Of a DNA stretch of 64,000 bases, positions 54,533 through 63,926 are shown in pieces. Within the stretch, counting starts at the first letter, position 1. Each line of letters opens with the position of its first letter. The stretch covers positions 2,435,725-2,499,724 of the forward strand of contig NZ_JH980292.1 in assembly GCF_000314005.1 (NCBI RefSeq), given 5' to 3'. Source of the DNA: Spirulina subsalsa PCC 9445 (lineage in GTDB: Bacteria > Cyanobacteriota > Cyanobacteriia > Cyanobacteriales > Spirulinaceae). The position numbers were made by a program, and so were the translations under genes. Under the pieces are notes generated by a model. That model saw only the letters and a list, made by a program, of their open reading frames with translations, was not told where the DNA came from and ran no database searches.

Positions 54533-56341
54533 TTGACTGGTGCATGGAAAAAGCCCTTGAAAAGTAAGAACTCTCCCTCGGTGAAACATCCCCTCAAGCG
54601 CCTCATCCGCTACGGGCGCAAATATCGTCCTTTAATGTGGCAAGCGGGGATTTGTTCTGTTCTCAATAAACTCTTTGATCTCGCTCCCCCCCTCCTGATT
54701 GGGATGGCGGTGGATGTTGTGGTAGAGCAACAGAACTCTCTACTGGCTCGATGGGGCTTGGAGGATATTTTCAGTCAATTATTGATTTTATCGGTCTTAA
54801 CGTTCATTATTTGGGGCTTAGAATCCATCTTTGAATACGCCTATGACCGACTGTGGCGCAATTTAGCCCAAAATGTTCAGCATGACCTCCGCTTAGATGG
54901 CTACAGTCACTTACAGGATTTAGAATTGTCCTTTTTTGAGGAACGCAGCACCGGGGGACTCCTCGCTATCATCAATGATGATATTAACCAGTTAGAGCGA
55001 TTTCTGGATATTGGGGCCAACGAGATTCTACAAATCACAACTACCGTTATTGCGATTAGTGTGGGTTTTTTGATTCTCGCTCCTACTGTGGCTTGGATGA
55101 CTATGATCCCCATTCCGGTGATTGTCTGGGGGTCGATTGTCTTCCAGAATAAACTCTCGCCCTATTATGCCCAAGTGCGGGAACAGGTGAGTTTACTCAG
55201 CGCTCGTCTGTCTAATAATTTAAGCGGCATTACCACGATTAAAAGCTTTACCACTGAGGTCTACGAAATCCAACGACTGGCGACGGAAAGTGAGGCCTAT
55301 CGTCAAAGTAATTATCGGGCGATCGCACTGAGCGCCGCTTTTGTCCCTCTAATTCGCTTTGCCATTCTCTTTGGCTTTACGGCAACGCTTCTCATTGGGG
55401 GAGTCCAAGCGGCCGAAGGACAGTTAGCGGTGGGAACTTATAGTGTCCTAGTGTTCATGACTCAGCGTTTACTCTGGCCTCTCACCGGATTAGGGAAAAC
55501 TCTCGATCAATACCAGCGTGCGATGGCCTCTACCCAGCGCGTGATGAATCTCCTTGATACCCCCATCCTCATTCACTCTGGGCATTTATACTTAGACCAC
55601 GTTCAAGGGGCGATTGAACTAAAAAACGTTAATTTTGCCTATGGGAATGGGGTAGAAGTGATTAAAAACCTTTCTCTGCATATCCCGGCGGGTCAAACCA
55701 TTGGCATTGCTGGTTCTACGGGATCGGGCAAAAGTACCCTAGTGAAATTACTGTTACGCCTCTATGAAATCCAACAGGGAACGATTACCTTAGATGGGGT
55801 GGATTTGCGGGATATTCAACTGCACAGTTTACGACAGGCGATCGCCTGGGTGAGCCAAGATGTCTTTCTCTTTCATGGCACTGTGGGGGACAATATCGCC
55901 TATGGTAGCCCGGAAGCCAGCCCAGAGGAGATCACCCACGCCGCGAAACTCGCCGAAGCTCACGAGTTTATTCTAGAACTCCCCCAAGGCTATGAAACCA
56001 TTGTGGGGGAACGGGGACAAAAGCTCTCCGGGGGACAACGACAACGGATTGCGATCGCCCGTGCCATCTTGAAAAACCCTCCCGTCCTCATCCTCGATGA
56101 AGCCACCTCCGCCGTCGATAACGAAACCGAAGCCGCCATCAGTCGCTCCCTAGAGCATATCACCCAAAACCGAACCACCATTGCGATCGCTCATCGTCTC
56201 TCTACCATCCGTCACGCCGACTGCATCTATGTCATGGAACAAGGCCAAATCGTCGAACAAGGCACCCATGAAACTCTACTCGCCCAACAAGGCGTATATG
56301 CCAACCTTTGGCAAGTCCAAACCGGAAGCAAACCCGCCTAA
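54533..56341 (+). CDS. ABC exporter, fused permease and ATPase
   Basis: A 602-residue half-transporter that would act as a dimer. Six spans (about 33-330) precede the nucleotide-binding domain: Walker A GSTGSGKST near 393-401, signature LSGGQRQR near 497-504, and Walker B with ILDEATSAVD near 517-526. It is like lipid or multidrug exporters of the MsbA/BmrA kind. Start is TTG 54533 (longest) or GTG 54581; both are plausible and no strong ribosome site decides. Substrate unknown. Confidence 0.87.
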   Translation: MTGAWKKPLKSKNSPSVKHPLKRLIRYGRKYRPLMWQAGICSVLNKLFDLAPPLLIGMAVDVVVEQQNSLLARWGLEDIFSQLLILSVLTFIIWGLESIFEYAYDRLWRNLAQNVQHDLRLDGYSHLQDLELSFFEERSTGGLLAIINDDINQLERFLDIGANEILQITTTVIAISVGFLILAPTVAWMTMIPIPVIVWGSIVFQNKLSPYYAQVREQVSLLSARLSNNLSGITTIKSFTTEVYEIQRLATESEAYRQSNYRAIALSAAFVPLIRFAILFGFTATLLIGGVQAAEGQLAVGTYSVLVFMTQRLLWPLTGLGKTLDQYQRAMASTQRVMNLLDTPILIHSGHLYLDHVQGAIELKNVNFAYGNGVEVIKNLSLHIPAGQTIGIAGSTGSGKSTLVKLLLRLYEIQQGTITLDGVDLRDIQLHSLRQAIAWVSQDVFLFHGTVGDNIAYGSPEASPEEITHAAKLAEAHEFILELPQGYETIVGERGQKLSGGQRQRIAIARAILKNPPVLILDEATSAVDNETEAAISRSLEHITQNRTTIAIAHRLSTIRHADCIYVMEQGQIVEQGTHETLLAQQGVYANLWQVQTGSKPA

Positions 56342-56500
56342 CCTCGCCCTCTTTTACCGTTACAAATATTCATCATGATTCCCGTTAATTCACGGAAACT
56401 TTACAGACATTTTGCGTAATTTTATGTAGACTTGATCAATCAGGTGGATACTACCTCAGTAATATCTAGGAATACCATTCACCATCCCGAGGGTTTAATT

Positions 56501-57298
56501 ATGGATAAATTACTCAGCAGACTTTCAACCAGCCTCTGTATTGCCACAGGAGTGATACTCACCTCCTCCGTGATGCTGCCAGCAGAGGCCTTCACCATTA
56601 CACAAACCACCGACACAGCAGGGAATCCAGCACAGCCTCTGTGGACTGTGGGCATGACTCAAGATGATGTGGGTGGCAGTTTCATGACCAATTGGTTACT
56701 ACCCGCTAGTCCTAGTGACCCCTATGAGACTCTCACTCAAGACCTGAGTGCTAGTGCCACTTACACCCTGAGTGCTTTTACTAACACCTACATGGACTTA
56801 ACCATTAGTCTGAGCAACACCACCATACTCAGCCAACTCAGCAATGCTAACATTATGAGCTTTGGCTTTGGGGTTGATCCCAATGCAACAGGGGTAAGTT
56901 TCCTAACCGAGGGAAACGTATTTGATGATGTGAGACTCAACAGCAACCCTAACTTTACAGGCGGTTTCAAAAACATTGATATTTGCGTCTACGCGGCTCA
57001 AAACTGTGCAGGAGGCAAAATCAATCAAGGTCTAGTTGCCGGAGCAACAGACACCTTTAGCCTACGGATTTTTGGGGACTTTTCCACAGGAACCGCCAGT
57101 TTAGGTAGCTCTTCTGCCACTCTCTCCGACTTCCCCATCAAATTCCAAACCTCAGCCGGAAGTTATCAGTTAGCGGGTTCTGGTCATGTGGAAGAAGTTC
57201 CCGAACCTCTCACCATCTTAGGTACAGGATTAGCCTTAGCCTTTGGTGCAGGTCTGAAAAAAGAATACGACAAACGGAAAAAAAGTCTAGAAGCTTAA
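56501..57298 (+). CDS. PEP-CTERM exported protein
   Basis: About 265 residues from ATG 56501 (MDKLLSRLS); a longer frame extends to 56432. The signal peptide is at 1-30 with a predicted cut after SVMLPAEA. The body is beta-rich with TDTFSLRIFGDF-like sandwich strands. The C-terminus has the tripartite sorting signal: VPEP near residue 235, a short hydrophobic helix (LTILGTGLALAFGAG) and a basic tail (KKEYDKRKK). An exosortase should cut and anchor it. The cyanoexosortase gene lies 226 bases downstream. Confidence 0.87.
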   Translation: MDKLLSRLSTSLCIATGVILTSSVMLPAEAFTITQTTDTAGNPAQPLWTVGMTQDDVGGSFMTNWLLPASPSDPYETLTQDLSASATYTLSAFTNTYMDLTISLSNTTILSQLSNANIMSFGFGVDPNATGVSFLTEGNVFDDVRLNSNPNFTGGFKNIDICVYAAQNCAGGKINQGLVAGATDTFSLRIFGDFSTGTASLGSSSATLSDFPIKFQTSAGSYQLAGSGHVEEVPEPLTILGTGLALAFGAGLKKEYDKRKKSLEA

Positions 57299-57469
57299 CC
57301 CGGGTTAAGAACATCTACCCCCAAAATCGTCGGAACAGGGAACAGGGGGGTCGGGAAAATCCGGTTGTGTCCAATCGTGAATAGTCCGTAAATAATGTTG
57401 TCCAATTTGTGGAACGCTATATATGGGACTTGACAAAATGCACACAAGCCTGACTTGTTAAGGTTGCCT

Positions 57470-57518
57470 ATTACCGATTACCGATTACCTATTACCTATT
57501 CCCCGTTCCCTGTTCCCT
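57470..57518 (+). repeat. Heptamer tandem repeat, seven units
   Basis: ATTACCG twice, ATTACCT twice, ATTCCCC, GTTCCCT twice. It ends a few bases before the exosortase ATG (57525) and so occupies its leader region. Confidence 0.85.
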
Positions 57519-57524
57519 AGAGTA

Positions 57525-58394
57525 ATGAAGCTTGAGCATAAAAACCGCCTGAATTATATTTACATTCCCCAATATTGGTTATTAGGGATTACCACAGGTT
57601 TAGTCGCCATCTATGGTCAATTAGTTTGGTGGAGTGATGACGCTAATCTTATCTCCTCTGTTCTATTATTCTTTGGGGTGATAGGTTATCTGGTTTATCA
57701 AAAACGGCACAGTCTTCAGCTAACCAGTAGTCCCTTAGCAACCCTGCTAGGCCTTCTCCTACTCGGCTTATTTTTACTCTGGACACATCTCCCCGCTAAT
57801 GTATCCTTAAACCCTCGGTTTTTACCTGTTCTCCCTCTGTTTTTGGGTGGGGGATTAATATTAATCGCTTCCGGCTTTAAAGGCTTAAAACAATATCTTC
57901 CAGAACTAACTATACTAGCCGTTTTAGGTCTTCCCTATTTAGTGCTTTATTACGTTATTAATTTATCCGCTATCACCGCTAATTTTAGTGCCTTTTTGCT
58001 TTGGTATACTGGCTTTGATGTGTCCCATGTTGGGAGTTTTTTAATACTCCCGGAAGCTACCGTTAATGTACGGGAAGGCTGTTCCGGTGCGGAAGGGATT
58101 GCCCATTTATTAGGTCTTGGGGTTTTATTTTTAATCATGTTCCCTCAAAGTCACGGGAAAAAAGCCCTTTTACTGGTTTTCTCGTTTCTTTTAGGGTTTG
58201 TCATGAATAGTCTGCGCGTCGTTCTCATGATCATGTTGGTCGCTGGAGGAGATGGAGAGGCTTTTTACTACTGGCATGAAGGGGATGGCTCCTTAATTTT
58301 CTCGCTCATTTCTGTGACGTTTCTTGCTGGATTTTGTTTTTGGTTACTGCAAGAACCTAAATCGGAAAAACCTGATTCTCCCAGTTTATCCTAA
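57525..58394 (+). CDS. Cyanoexosortase (PEP-CTERM protein-sorting transpeptidase)
   Basis: A 289-residue integral membrane protein with about eight spans. The exosortase active site is complete: Cys in NVREGCSGAEGI (about residue 187), Arg in VMNSLRVVL (about 231) and His in YYWHEGDG (about 251). It should cleave the PEP-CTERM signal and attach the protein to a surface structure. The PEP-CTERM substrate gene is immediately upstream. The associated EpsI-like partner normally found downstream is not present; instead, degraded restriction and tnpB sequences follow. Confidence 0.88.
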   Translation: MKLEHKNRLNYIYIPQYWLLGITTGLVAIYGQLVWWSDDANLISSVLLFFGVIGYLVYQKRHSLQLTSSPLATLLGLLLLGLFLLWTHLPANVSLNPRFLPVLPLFLGGGLILIASGFKGLKQYLPELTILAVLGLPYLVLYYVINLSAITANFSAFLLWYTGFDVSHVGSFLILPEATVNVREGCSGAEGIAHLLGLGVLFLIMFPQSHGKKALLLVFSFLLGFVMNSLRVVLMIMLVAGGDGEAFYYWHEGDGSLIFSLISVTFLAGFCFWLLQEPKSEKPDSPSLS

Positions 58395-58482
58395 TACCCA
58401 ATCTTGACAAATTAAGACCCAAAGTTAGAAGTCAAGGGAACAGGAAGGGGGAGTCGGGGAATTAATAATTATTCTCTCTTGC

Positions 58483-58630
58483 TTATGTGTTAATGTTGAT
58501 AGCGGCGTTTTCATCCCTATTTAAAACACACCCACATTTACACTGATGGGTTCTAGTCGATAGAGATTTTTTAACAGTTTCACCACAATTTGAACAGTTT
58601 TGGCTTGTATAGTTCGGTGCGACAGCATAG
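58483..58630 (-). pseudogene. tnpB 3' fragment
   Basis: Minus-strand frame from about 58626 to stop TAA at 58485-58483: AVAPNYTSQNCSNCGE, then KSLSTRTHQCKCGCVLNRDE and AAININT. This is the TnpB zinc ribbon and third RuvC Asp, ending early. The rest of the gene is missing. The sequence is close to the C-terminal part of tnpB1 and is joined to an MmeI-like gene fragment. Confidence 0.8.
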
Positions 58631-59146
58631 GATATCTTCCGCGCAACGGGTTAAGTCGATTTTGTTTTGTTCGGTTAAAGTGGGGACGGGGAAGGTGTTC
58701 CAGCCAAGGGTGTTGGAGTAAGAAAAATCGGTTCTCATGCGGACGCAAACGGTGCCTATCCAGACCCAATGGAGGCGGGAGGCAATGAGCGCCATATTCC
58801 ACAGGGGGGCATCGTAGAGGGCAAAGTTGCGATCGCCGATTATTGTTCCCCCTTGGACTAATCCAACGGGTAAAAACTCACGATTTTCTGAACTTACACG
58901 CGGAACAACTAAGGCATTCCCGCAAGTAATCCAATTATCATTTTTTAGGGGCAAAAACTCCAATAACGCCAACTGTAGCCTCCGATGCAATACATCACAT
59001 TGAAACTCCGCAATAATCAACGCTAACCGGGCAATTTCTGCGGCAAAATGACGAATTTCTACCCCCCGAAAATTGGTTAACGGAATCTCAGAACTGCGAT
59101 CTGCTTCTCCCCGCCGACGGTTAATTTCCGCCTCAATTTTCCGCAT
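58630..59146 (-). pseudogene. MmeI-type restriction-modification gene remnant
   Basis: A 188-residue frame with pieces of a type IIG/IIL enzyme (fused methyltransferase and target recognition). The part LTNFRGVEIRHFAAEIARLA and ALIIAEFQCDV is the methyltransferase core. A gap follows: after WITCGNAL the frame jumps to VSSENREFLPVGLVQ, then GTIIGDRNFALYDAPLW and NTLGWNTFPVPTLTEQNKIDL, all from the recognition and C-terminal region. The catalytic NPPF motif and the nuclease are absent, and the 3' end is cut by the tnpB fragment after AEDIL. Internal and both terminal losses mark it as dead. Confidence 0.78.
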
Positions 59147-59181
59147 TTCGCGCCCCTACACGGACTCTCGACAAACCTTTG

Positions 59182-60588
59182 TTAATTCCCCGCTTCCGGT
59201 AACAAACTCATGGTTTCTAAGTCCAACACTTGGGCTAACTCCGCTTCTCCCATTAAGCCCCGTTCTAGCACAATTTGCCGTAGGGATTTCCCGGTTTCGA
59301 GGGATTCTTTGGCCACCGCGGCCGCGTTTAAGTAGCCAATATGGGGATTTAAAGCCGTCACTAAGGCTAAACTTCCTTCAGCATAGGCTAAACAGCGCTC
59401 CTCTTTGGCTTCAATGCCCTGTAAACATTTCTCACTTAATGCCTTGATAGCATTGCCTAAAATCTCGATACTCTGAATCAAGTTATAGGCAATTAAGGGC
59501 ATCATGACGTTTAATTCTAATTGTCCCGCTTGGGCGGCAAAGGTGATGGCTGTATCGTAGCCAATGACTTGGAAACAGACCATTGAGATCATTTCCGCCA
59601 TAACTGGATTATATTTCCCCGGCATGATGGAGGAGCCAGGTTGTACGGGGGGGAGTTGAATCTCTTTAAATCCGGTTTTGGGGCCCGAGTCCATTAAGCG
59701 CAAATCATGGGAGATTTTGATCACATCTTGGGCGAGATTGCGTAGGGTACCAGAAACGGCGACAAAGGGGGCCATACTCTGCATGGCGGCCATGAGGTGG
59801 GGGGCACTGTGTAGGGGTTGATCAATGAGGTCTGAGAGTAATTCGGCGACGCGGAAACGATAGTCGGGATGGGTGTTTAAGCCTGTTCCGGCGGCGCTTC
59901 CTCCTAAGCCTAACACGCACAAATCCTCGGCGGCCAGTTTAACCCGTCGGCTGTGATCGGCTAAAATTCTCGCCCAAGCGCGGAAACTTTCCCCCAGTCG
60001 CACGGGTACGGCATCCTGTAGGTGAGTCCTGCCGGATTTGACGACATCTTGGAAGGCGATCGCTTTTTCATTGAGGGCGGCAATGGCTTGATCTAAGGCC
60101 GGATACAAGCTATGGGCGAGGGCGAGTAAGCCCCCAATGCGAATGGCTGTAGGGATCACGTCGTTGGTAGACTGCCCATAATTGACATGATCGTTGGGGC
60201 TAATACGCTGATAATTGCCTTTACTGTCGCCCAATATTTCTAGGGCGCGGTTGGCTAAGACTTCGTTAATATTCATGTGGTGGGAGGTGCCGGCCCCGGC
60301 TTGGTAAACATCCACCACAAACTGATCCCGTAAGTTCCCCTGTAGAATCTCCTCGGCCGCTTGGACAATGGCCTGACTAATTTCGGGGGGGATGCAGCCT
60401 AATTCTGCGTTGGCGATGGCGGTAGCTTTTTTAATTAGTAAACAAGCGTCTACATAGGTGGGGAGGGGTTTTAGTCCGCTGATGGGGAAGTTTTCCACGG
60501 CCCGTAAGGTTTGAATGCCATAGTAGACGGTACTGGGAATTTGACGTTCTCCCATTGAGTCGCGTTCAATCCGGTAGTCACTCATCAC
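59182..60588 (-). CDS. aspA: Aspartate ammonia-lyase
   Basis: Converts aspartate to fumarate and ammonia, 468 residues as usual. The family signature GSSIMPGKYNP (about 315-325) with its catalytic Ser, TSHHMNINEV and GQSTNDVIPTA are present. Class II fumarase is the close alternative; length, overall pattern and the AGTSHHMN loop lean toward aspartase. It stands between the restriction remnant and a glycosyltransferase gene (25 bases apart, same strand), so it could be at the end of the exopolysaccharide transcript. ATG 60588 or the second Met may start it. Confidence 0.87.
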   Translation of the reverse strand: MMSDYRIERDSMGERQIPSTVYYGIQTLRAVENFPISGLKPLPTYVDACLLIKKATAIANAELGCIPPEISQAIVQAAEEILQGNLRDQFVVDVYQAGAGTSHHMNINEVLANRALEILGDSKGNYQRISPNDHVNYGQSTNDVIPTAIRIGGLLALAHSLYPALDQAIAALNEKAIAFQDVVKSGRTHLQDAVPVRLGESFRAWARILADHSRRVKLAAEDLCVLGLGGSAAGTGLNTHPDYRFRVAELLSDLIDQPLHSAPHLMAAMQSMAPFVAVSGTLRNLAQDVIKISHDLRLMDSGPKTGFKEIQLPPVQPGSSIMPGKYNPVMAEMISMVCFQVIGYDTAITFAAQAGQLELNVMMPLIAYNLIQSIEILGNAIKALSEKCLQGIEAKEERCLAYAEGSLALVTALNPHIGYLNAAAVAKESLETGKSLRQIVLERGLMGEAELAQVLDLETMSLLPEAGN

Positions 60589-60612
60589 ACACTCCTGTTG
60601 TGTTTTCCTCTA

Positions 60613-61824
60613 TTATCGGCCTTCGCAACGGTTGATGATCTGACGGTACACTCCCATCATCTGTTGTGCGATCGCCTGCCAACTATACTCCGACTGGGCT
60701 AAATTCCGGGCATTTACCCCCCGTTGTTTTAAGCTTTCAGGGTTCCCTAGCGCCGCTTTCAAGCCCTGATAAACCGACTCTACCTCACAAGTTGTCACCC
60801 AGCCCGCTTTTGCGCCTTCTATGGCCTCCCAGATATGGACTTGATCGGAAATTAAAACCGGAGTTCCGGCTAACATCGCCTCGGCTACTGCAATGCCGAA
60901 ATTTTCGTAGTAGGAGGGGAGGACAAATAAATCCGCATCTTGCAGTAAGGCTAACTTATCCACACCCCCCACAAACCCCGTGATAGTGCTAGTTTCGGCT
61001 AAATGGAACGAGTGAAGGCGATCGCGCACATCCTGTTCAAACTCTGGATCTTGAGGATTTGCCCCCGCTAAGACAAAATGAAACTCAATCCCCTCCGCCT
61101 GCAACTTCGCCAACGCCGGAAATAATAAATCAAAACCCTTCTTCGGATCCAAACGGGACATAAACAAAATTAACGGCTTTTCCCTCGGAATTCCCCAATC
61201 CTGACGCGCCTTTCCTCCCTTCGGTAACTCCCCCTTTAACTCCACCCCCAACGGGATAACAATATCTTTGGTTTTCACCCCAAACCGTTCCGAAATCTTC
61301 GCCTCCTGTTCACTCGTAAAATGCACCCCCGCCGCCCCCGCCAGATTGGGTTTTTCTAACCAATGGCCGTATAACTTTTTAACCTGTTTTTTCTTCCGTA
61401 AATCCGCCGGATCTAACGTTCCCAACGGCCGTAAAATATAGGGCAACCCCTGCCACCGTGCCACCGTTGCCGCCGTCGTACTCACCGGAGAAAATAAGGC
61501 ATGAATATGAGCCAGATCATACTCTTTCCCCTGCTTCCTTAACCAATTTAACAACCCCAACGAAAACTTATAACGGCGGAAAGGAGAACAGCGAAAATAA
61601 CGGATAGAATAGCCATCCTCAAACATCGGTTCATCCAACGGCACATCTAAGGGCGGTTGTCCCACATCCCCATTAGAATTGGTTGTAATAATCTCCACCT
61701 CTACCCCTTCTTTCGCCAACGCCGCCGATAATCCCCGCACCATCTGACTTGGCCCCCCATACACCAAAGAAACCGAGGGAATAATCTGTAAAATCTTCAT
61801 AGGTTTGGATGTCCTTGCCACCAT
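60613..61824 (-). CDS. Glycosyltransferase family 4
   Basis: Retaining GT-B glycosyltransferase of 403 residues. The N-terminal Rossmann part starts LQIIPSVSLVYGGPSQMVRGL and the donor-binding half has the E-x7-E motif (SYYENFGIAVAEAML, about 310-324). Likely adds a sugar to a polysaccharide or capsule precursor at the inner membrane face. Met9 (61800) is a possible start with AAGGA upstream. It is third in order after a GT4 and a deacetylase gene on the same strand. Confidence 0.85.
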   Translation of the reverse strand: MVARTSKPMKILQIIPSVSLVYGGPSQMVRGLSAALAKEGVEVEIITTNSNGDVGQPPLDVPLDEPMFEDGYSIRYFRCSPFRRYKFSLGLLNWLRKQGKEYDLAHIHALFSPVSTTAATVARWQGLPYILRPLGTLDPADLRKKKQVKKLYGHWLEKPNLAGAAGVHFTSEQEAKISERFGVKTKDIVIPLGVELKGELPKGGKARQDWGIPREKPLILFMSRLDPKKGFDLLFPALAKLQAEGIEFHFVLAGANPQDPEFEQDVRDRLHSFHLAETSTITGFVGGVDKLALLQDADLFVLPSYYENFGIAVAEAMLAGTPVLISDQVHIWEAIEGAKAGWVTTCEVESVYQGLKAALGNPESLKQRGVNARNLAQSEYSWQAIAQQMMGVYRQIINRCEGR

Positions 61825-61842
61825 AATATCATTCCTAAAACA

Positions 61843-62658
61843 CTAAGAAACCTTCATCCCTTGCCCAACTAAACGAATCAGCTTTTCTGGAGAATCTTGA
61901 TAAAACGCCCTTAATCGGGGCAAACTATAAGCATCCTGAAAAGGCCACAACCGGAAAAACTGATTATTGTATAAATACCCCGATTTGTAATACTTCCCCG
62001 TCAAGCGTCTCACTGTGAAACTAGCATCATTAAAAGGATAGGCAAAATGCAGCCCAGCATCCTCTTGTTCCAAACACTCTTGAATAGCAACTTGAGATTT
62101 CTTTAACTCCACCTCTAACGCTTCCTTGCCCAGTTTCGTCAGCCTAACATGACTCCACCCGTGAGACTGGATATCAAAAAAACCCTCCTCATAACCTACC
62201 CGCATTTGCTCACAGCTTAAATACTTGCTTGAGTTCAAACCCGGGCTAACAAATAACACAACCTTAACTTTAGTCTCATAAATCTGCTCTAATTTTTTCA
62301 ACAAAGGTAATAAAATCTCATACATTGAGATATAACCATCATCAAACGTTAATAAAACAGGTTGACGATTACGATAGACTTCAGGAATGGTTTCTGTTTG
62401 ATTCAGAAAATATTTATCTAGGGAATCTGTGTCCAAAAACCAATAATCATGGGTCACTAAATAAACTAAGAACTCCTCCAACTCATTAACATCATAGTCA
62501 ATATAGGAAGGGGAATCATAAGGAGGCGCAATGACATTATGAAAGCCAAAAACCGGAATTTTAGGCAGTGCTAAAAAGCCCCCTATGGTTACAGCTAAAA
62601 GCACGCCAAAGAAAACCAACACCCATTTTCCCTGACGGATTAATCCCTTAAGATTCAT
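61843..62658 (-). CDS. Polysaccharide deacetylase (CE4)
   Basis: A 271-residue membrane-anchored NodB-domain protein. One N-terminal span (about 12-30). The metal-binding motifs are TFDDGY (about 105-110, motif 1) and SHGWSH (about 169-174, motif 2); the later HFAYPFNDAS corresponds to motif 3. It would N-deacetylate a surface polysaccharide outside the inner membrane. The ATG overlaps the upstream GT4 stop by 11 bases, a translational link. Confidence 0.87.
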   Translation of the reverse strand: MNLKGLIRQGKWVLVFFGVLLAVTIGGFLALPKIPVFGFHNVIAPPYDSPSYIDYDVNELEEFLVYLVTHDYWFLDTDSLDKYFLNQTETIPEVYRNRQPVLLTFDDGYISMYEILLPLLKKLEQIYETKVKVVLFVSPGLNSSKYLSCEQMRVGYEEGFFDIQSHGWSHVRLTKLGKEALEVELKKSQVAIQECLEQEDAGLHFAYPFNDASFTVRRLTGKYYKSGYLYNNQFFRLWPFQDAYSLPRLRAFYQDSPEKLIRLVGQGMKVS

Positions 62659-63823
62659 GACAAATCATCTCATAAAATTTAAGTTGTTCCTGAGCAATAG
62701 CATGATTTGTATATTTCTCCATTGCCCGATCATAACCCTTCTGCCCCAACTCCGCCCGTAACTCTTCGGAGATTAAAACCTTCTCTAAACAATCTTTAAG
62801 CCCCTCAACATTGCCCTCCCGAAAAACTAACCCCGCCTCCCCAATCACATAGGGAATTTCCCCCGAATCCGAACCAATCACAGGCACTTTACAAGCCATT
62901 GCCTCAATTAAAACATGACCAAACTGTTCCTTCCACCCCGCCGCCGTCAGGGTTTTAAACTTATACGTTGTTTCCGAAGGCAACACCAACGTATCCATCA
63001 CATTAATATAATTTGTCACCTCATCATGGGGAACACTTTCCACCATAATTAAGCGCTCCCCAATACCCGCCTCCTGTGCCTTTTCTTGAATCGTTGCCTG
63101 TAAAACCCCTCGCCCCAAGAGCAAGAATTTCCAATCATATTTTTTTAATTCTGTCAAGGCTTTTAATAAGGTTAAAATGCCCTTTTCTTCCACAAATCGC
63201 CCCACAAAACCAATCACCACCTCCCCCGGTTTAATCCCCAGTTTTTCCTTTAACTCTGGTTGGGGTTTTGGGGCAAATAAGCCCTCATCCACCCCTAACT
63301 GGGGTAATACCTTAATCGCCTTAGTATAGCCGTGATCTCGCAGGATATCCGCCCCATCTTGATTCCCCACAATTGCCCCATCCGTGTTGCTGAGATTATA
63401 CTTTTCCAGTAACGAAACGGGGAATTTATTGGTATAGGGTAAATTCCACCAAGTAAAGAAACAATTTTTCGCCTTCAGCCCCAACACCTTATTCAGGGTA
63501 ATCAATTCAGCATAACCGATAGATTTTGTCCCTTGTTCCACTTGAATAATTTGGGGTTTAAATGATTTGAGAATCCCGACAATTTCCGGCTTAAAGCTCA
63601 AAATCCCCTGATTATTTGCGCTAAAATTCCCCACCGGAACAAGTTTAAAATTGCCTTCTGTTTTGGCTTCCGGTTCAATAATTTTATTCTGCACTCCACC
63701 CGGTCGCCAACGCTTCGGCACAATGACCATCACCTCTAGACTGGGGTCTAAACTAGCCAAAACTCGTAATTTTTCACAGTTTAAATCAACAATGTAGGTA
63801 TGACTTGCAACTAAAATTCTCAT
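62648..63823 (-). CDS. Glycosyltransferase family 4
   Basis: GT-B transferase of about 391 residues from ATG 63823 (MRILVASHTY); a TTG two codons earlier extends it. The donor site reads EQFGHVLIEAMACKVPVIGSDSGEIP (E-x7-E) and a GFVGRFVEEKGI stretch opens the second Rossmann half. It overlaps the deacetylase gene by 11 bases; with that gene and the next GT4 it forms an exopolysaccharide operon. Sugar and acceptor are unknown. Confidence 0.87.
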   Translation of the reverse strand: MRILVASHTYIVDLNCEKLRVLASLDPSLEVMVIVPKRWRPGGVQNKIIEPEAKTEGNFKLVPVGNFSANNQGILSFKPEIVGILKSFKPQIIQVEQGTKSIGYAELITLNKVLGLKAKNCFFTWWNLPYTNKFPVSLLEKYNLSNTDGAIVGNQDGADILRDHGYTKAIKVLPQLGVDEGLFAPKPQPELKEKLGIKPGEVVIGFVGRFVEEKGILTLLKALTELKKYDWKFLLLGRGVLQATIQEKAQEAGIGERLIMVESVPHDEVTNYINVMDTLVLPSETTYKFKTLTAAGWKEQFGHVLIEAMACKVPVIGSDSGEIPYVIGEAGLVFREGNVEGLKDCLEKVLISEELRAELGQKGYDRAMEKYTNHAIAQEQLKFYEMICHES

Positions 63824-63926
63824 CGCCAAAAGGGGTAAAATTCCAGAAAAAATAACTCAAAAATGCTCCGACTGTGAGCTAACCAAAAAGCACCCTTTAA
63901 TCTGTTAGGAGGACATAGGGATTCAT

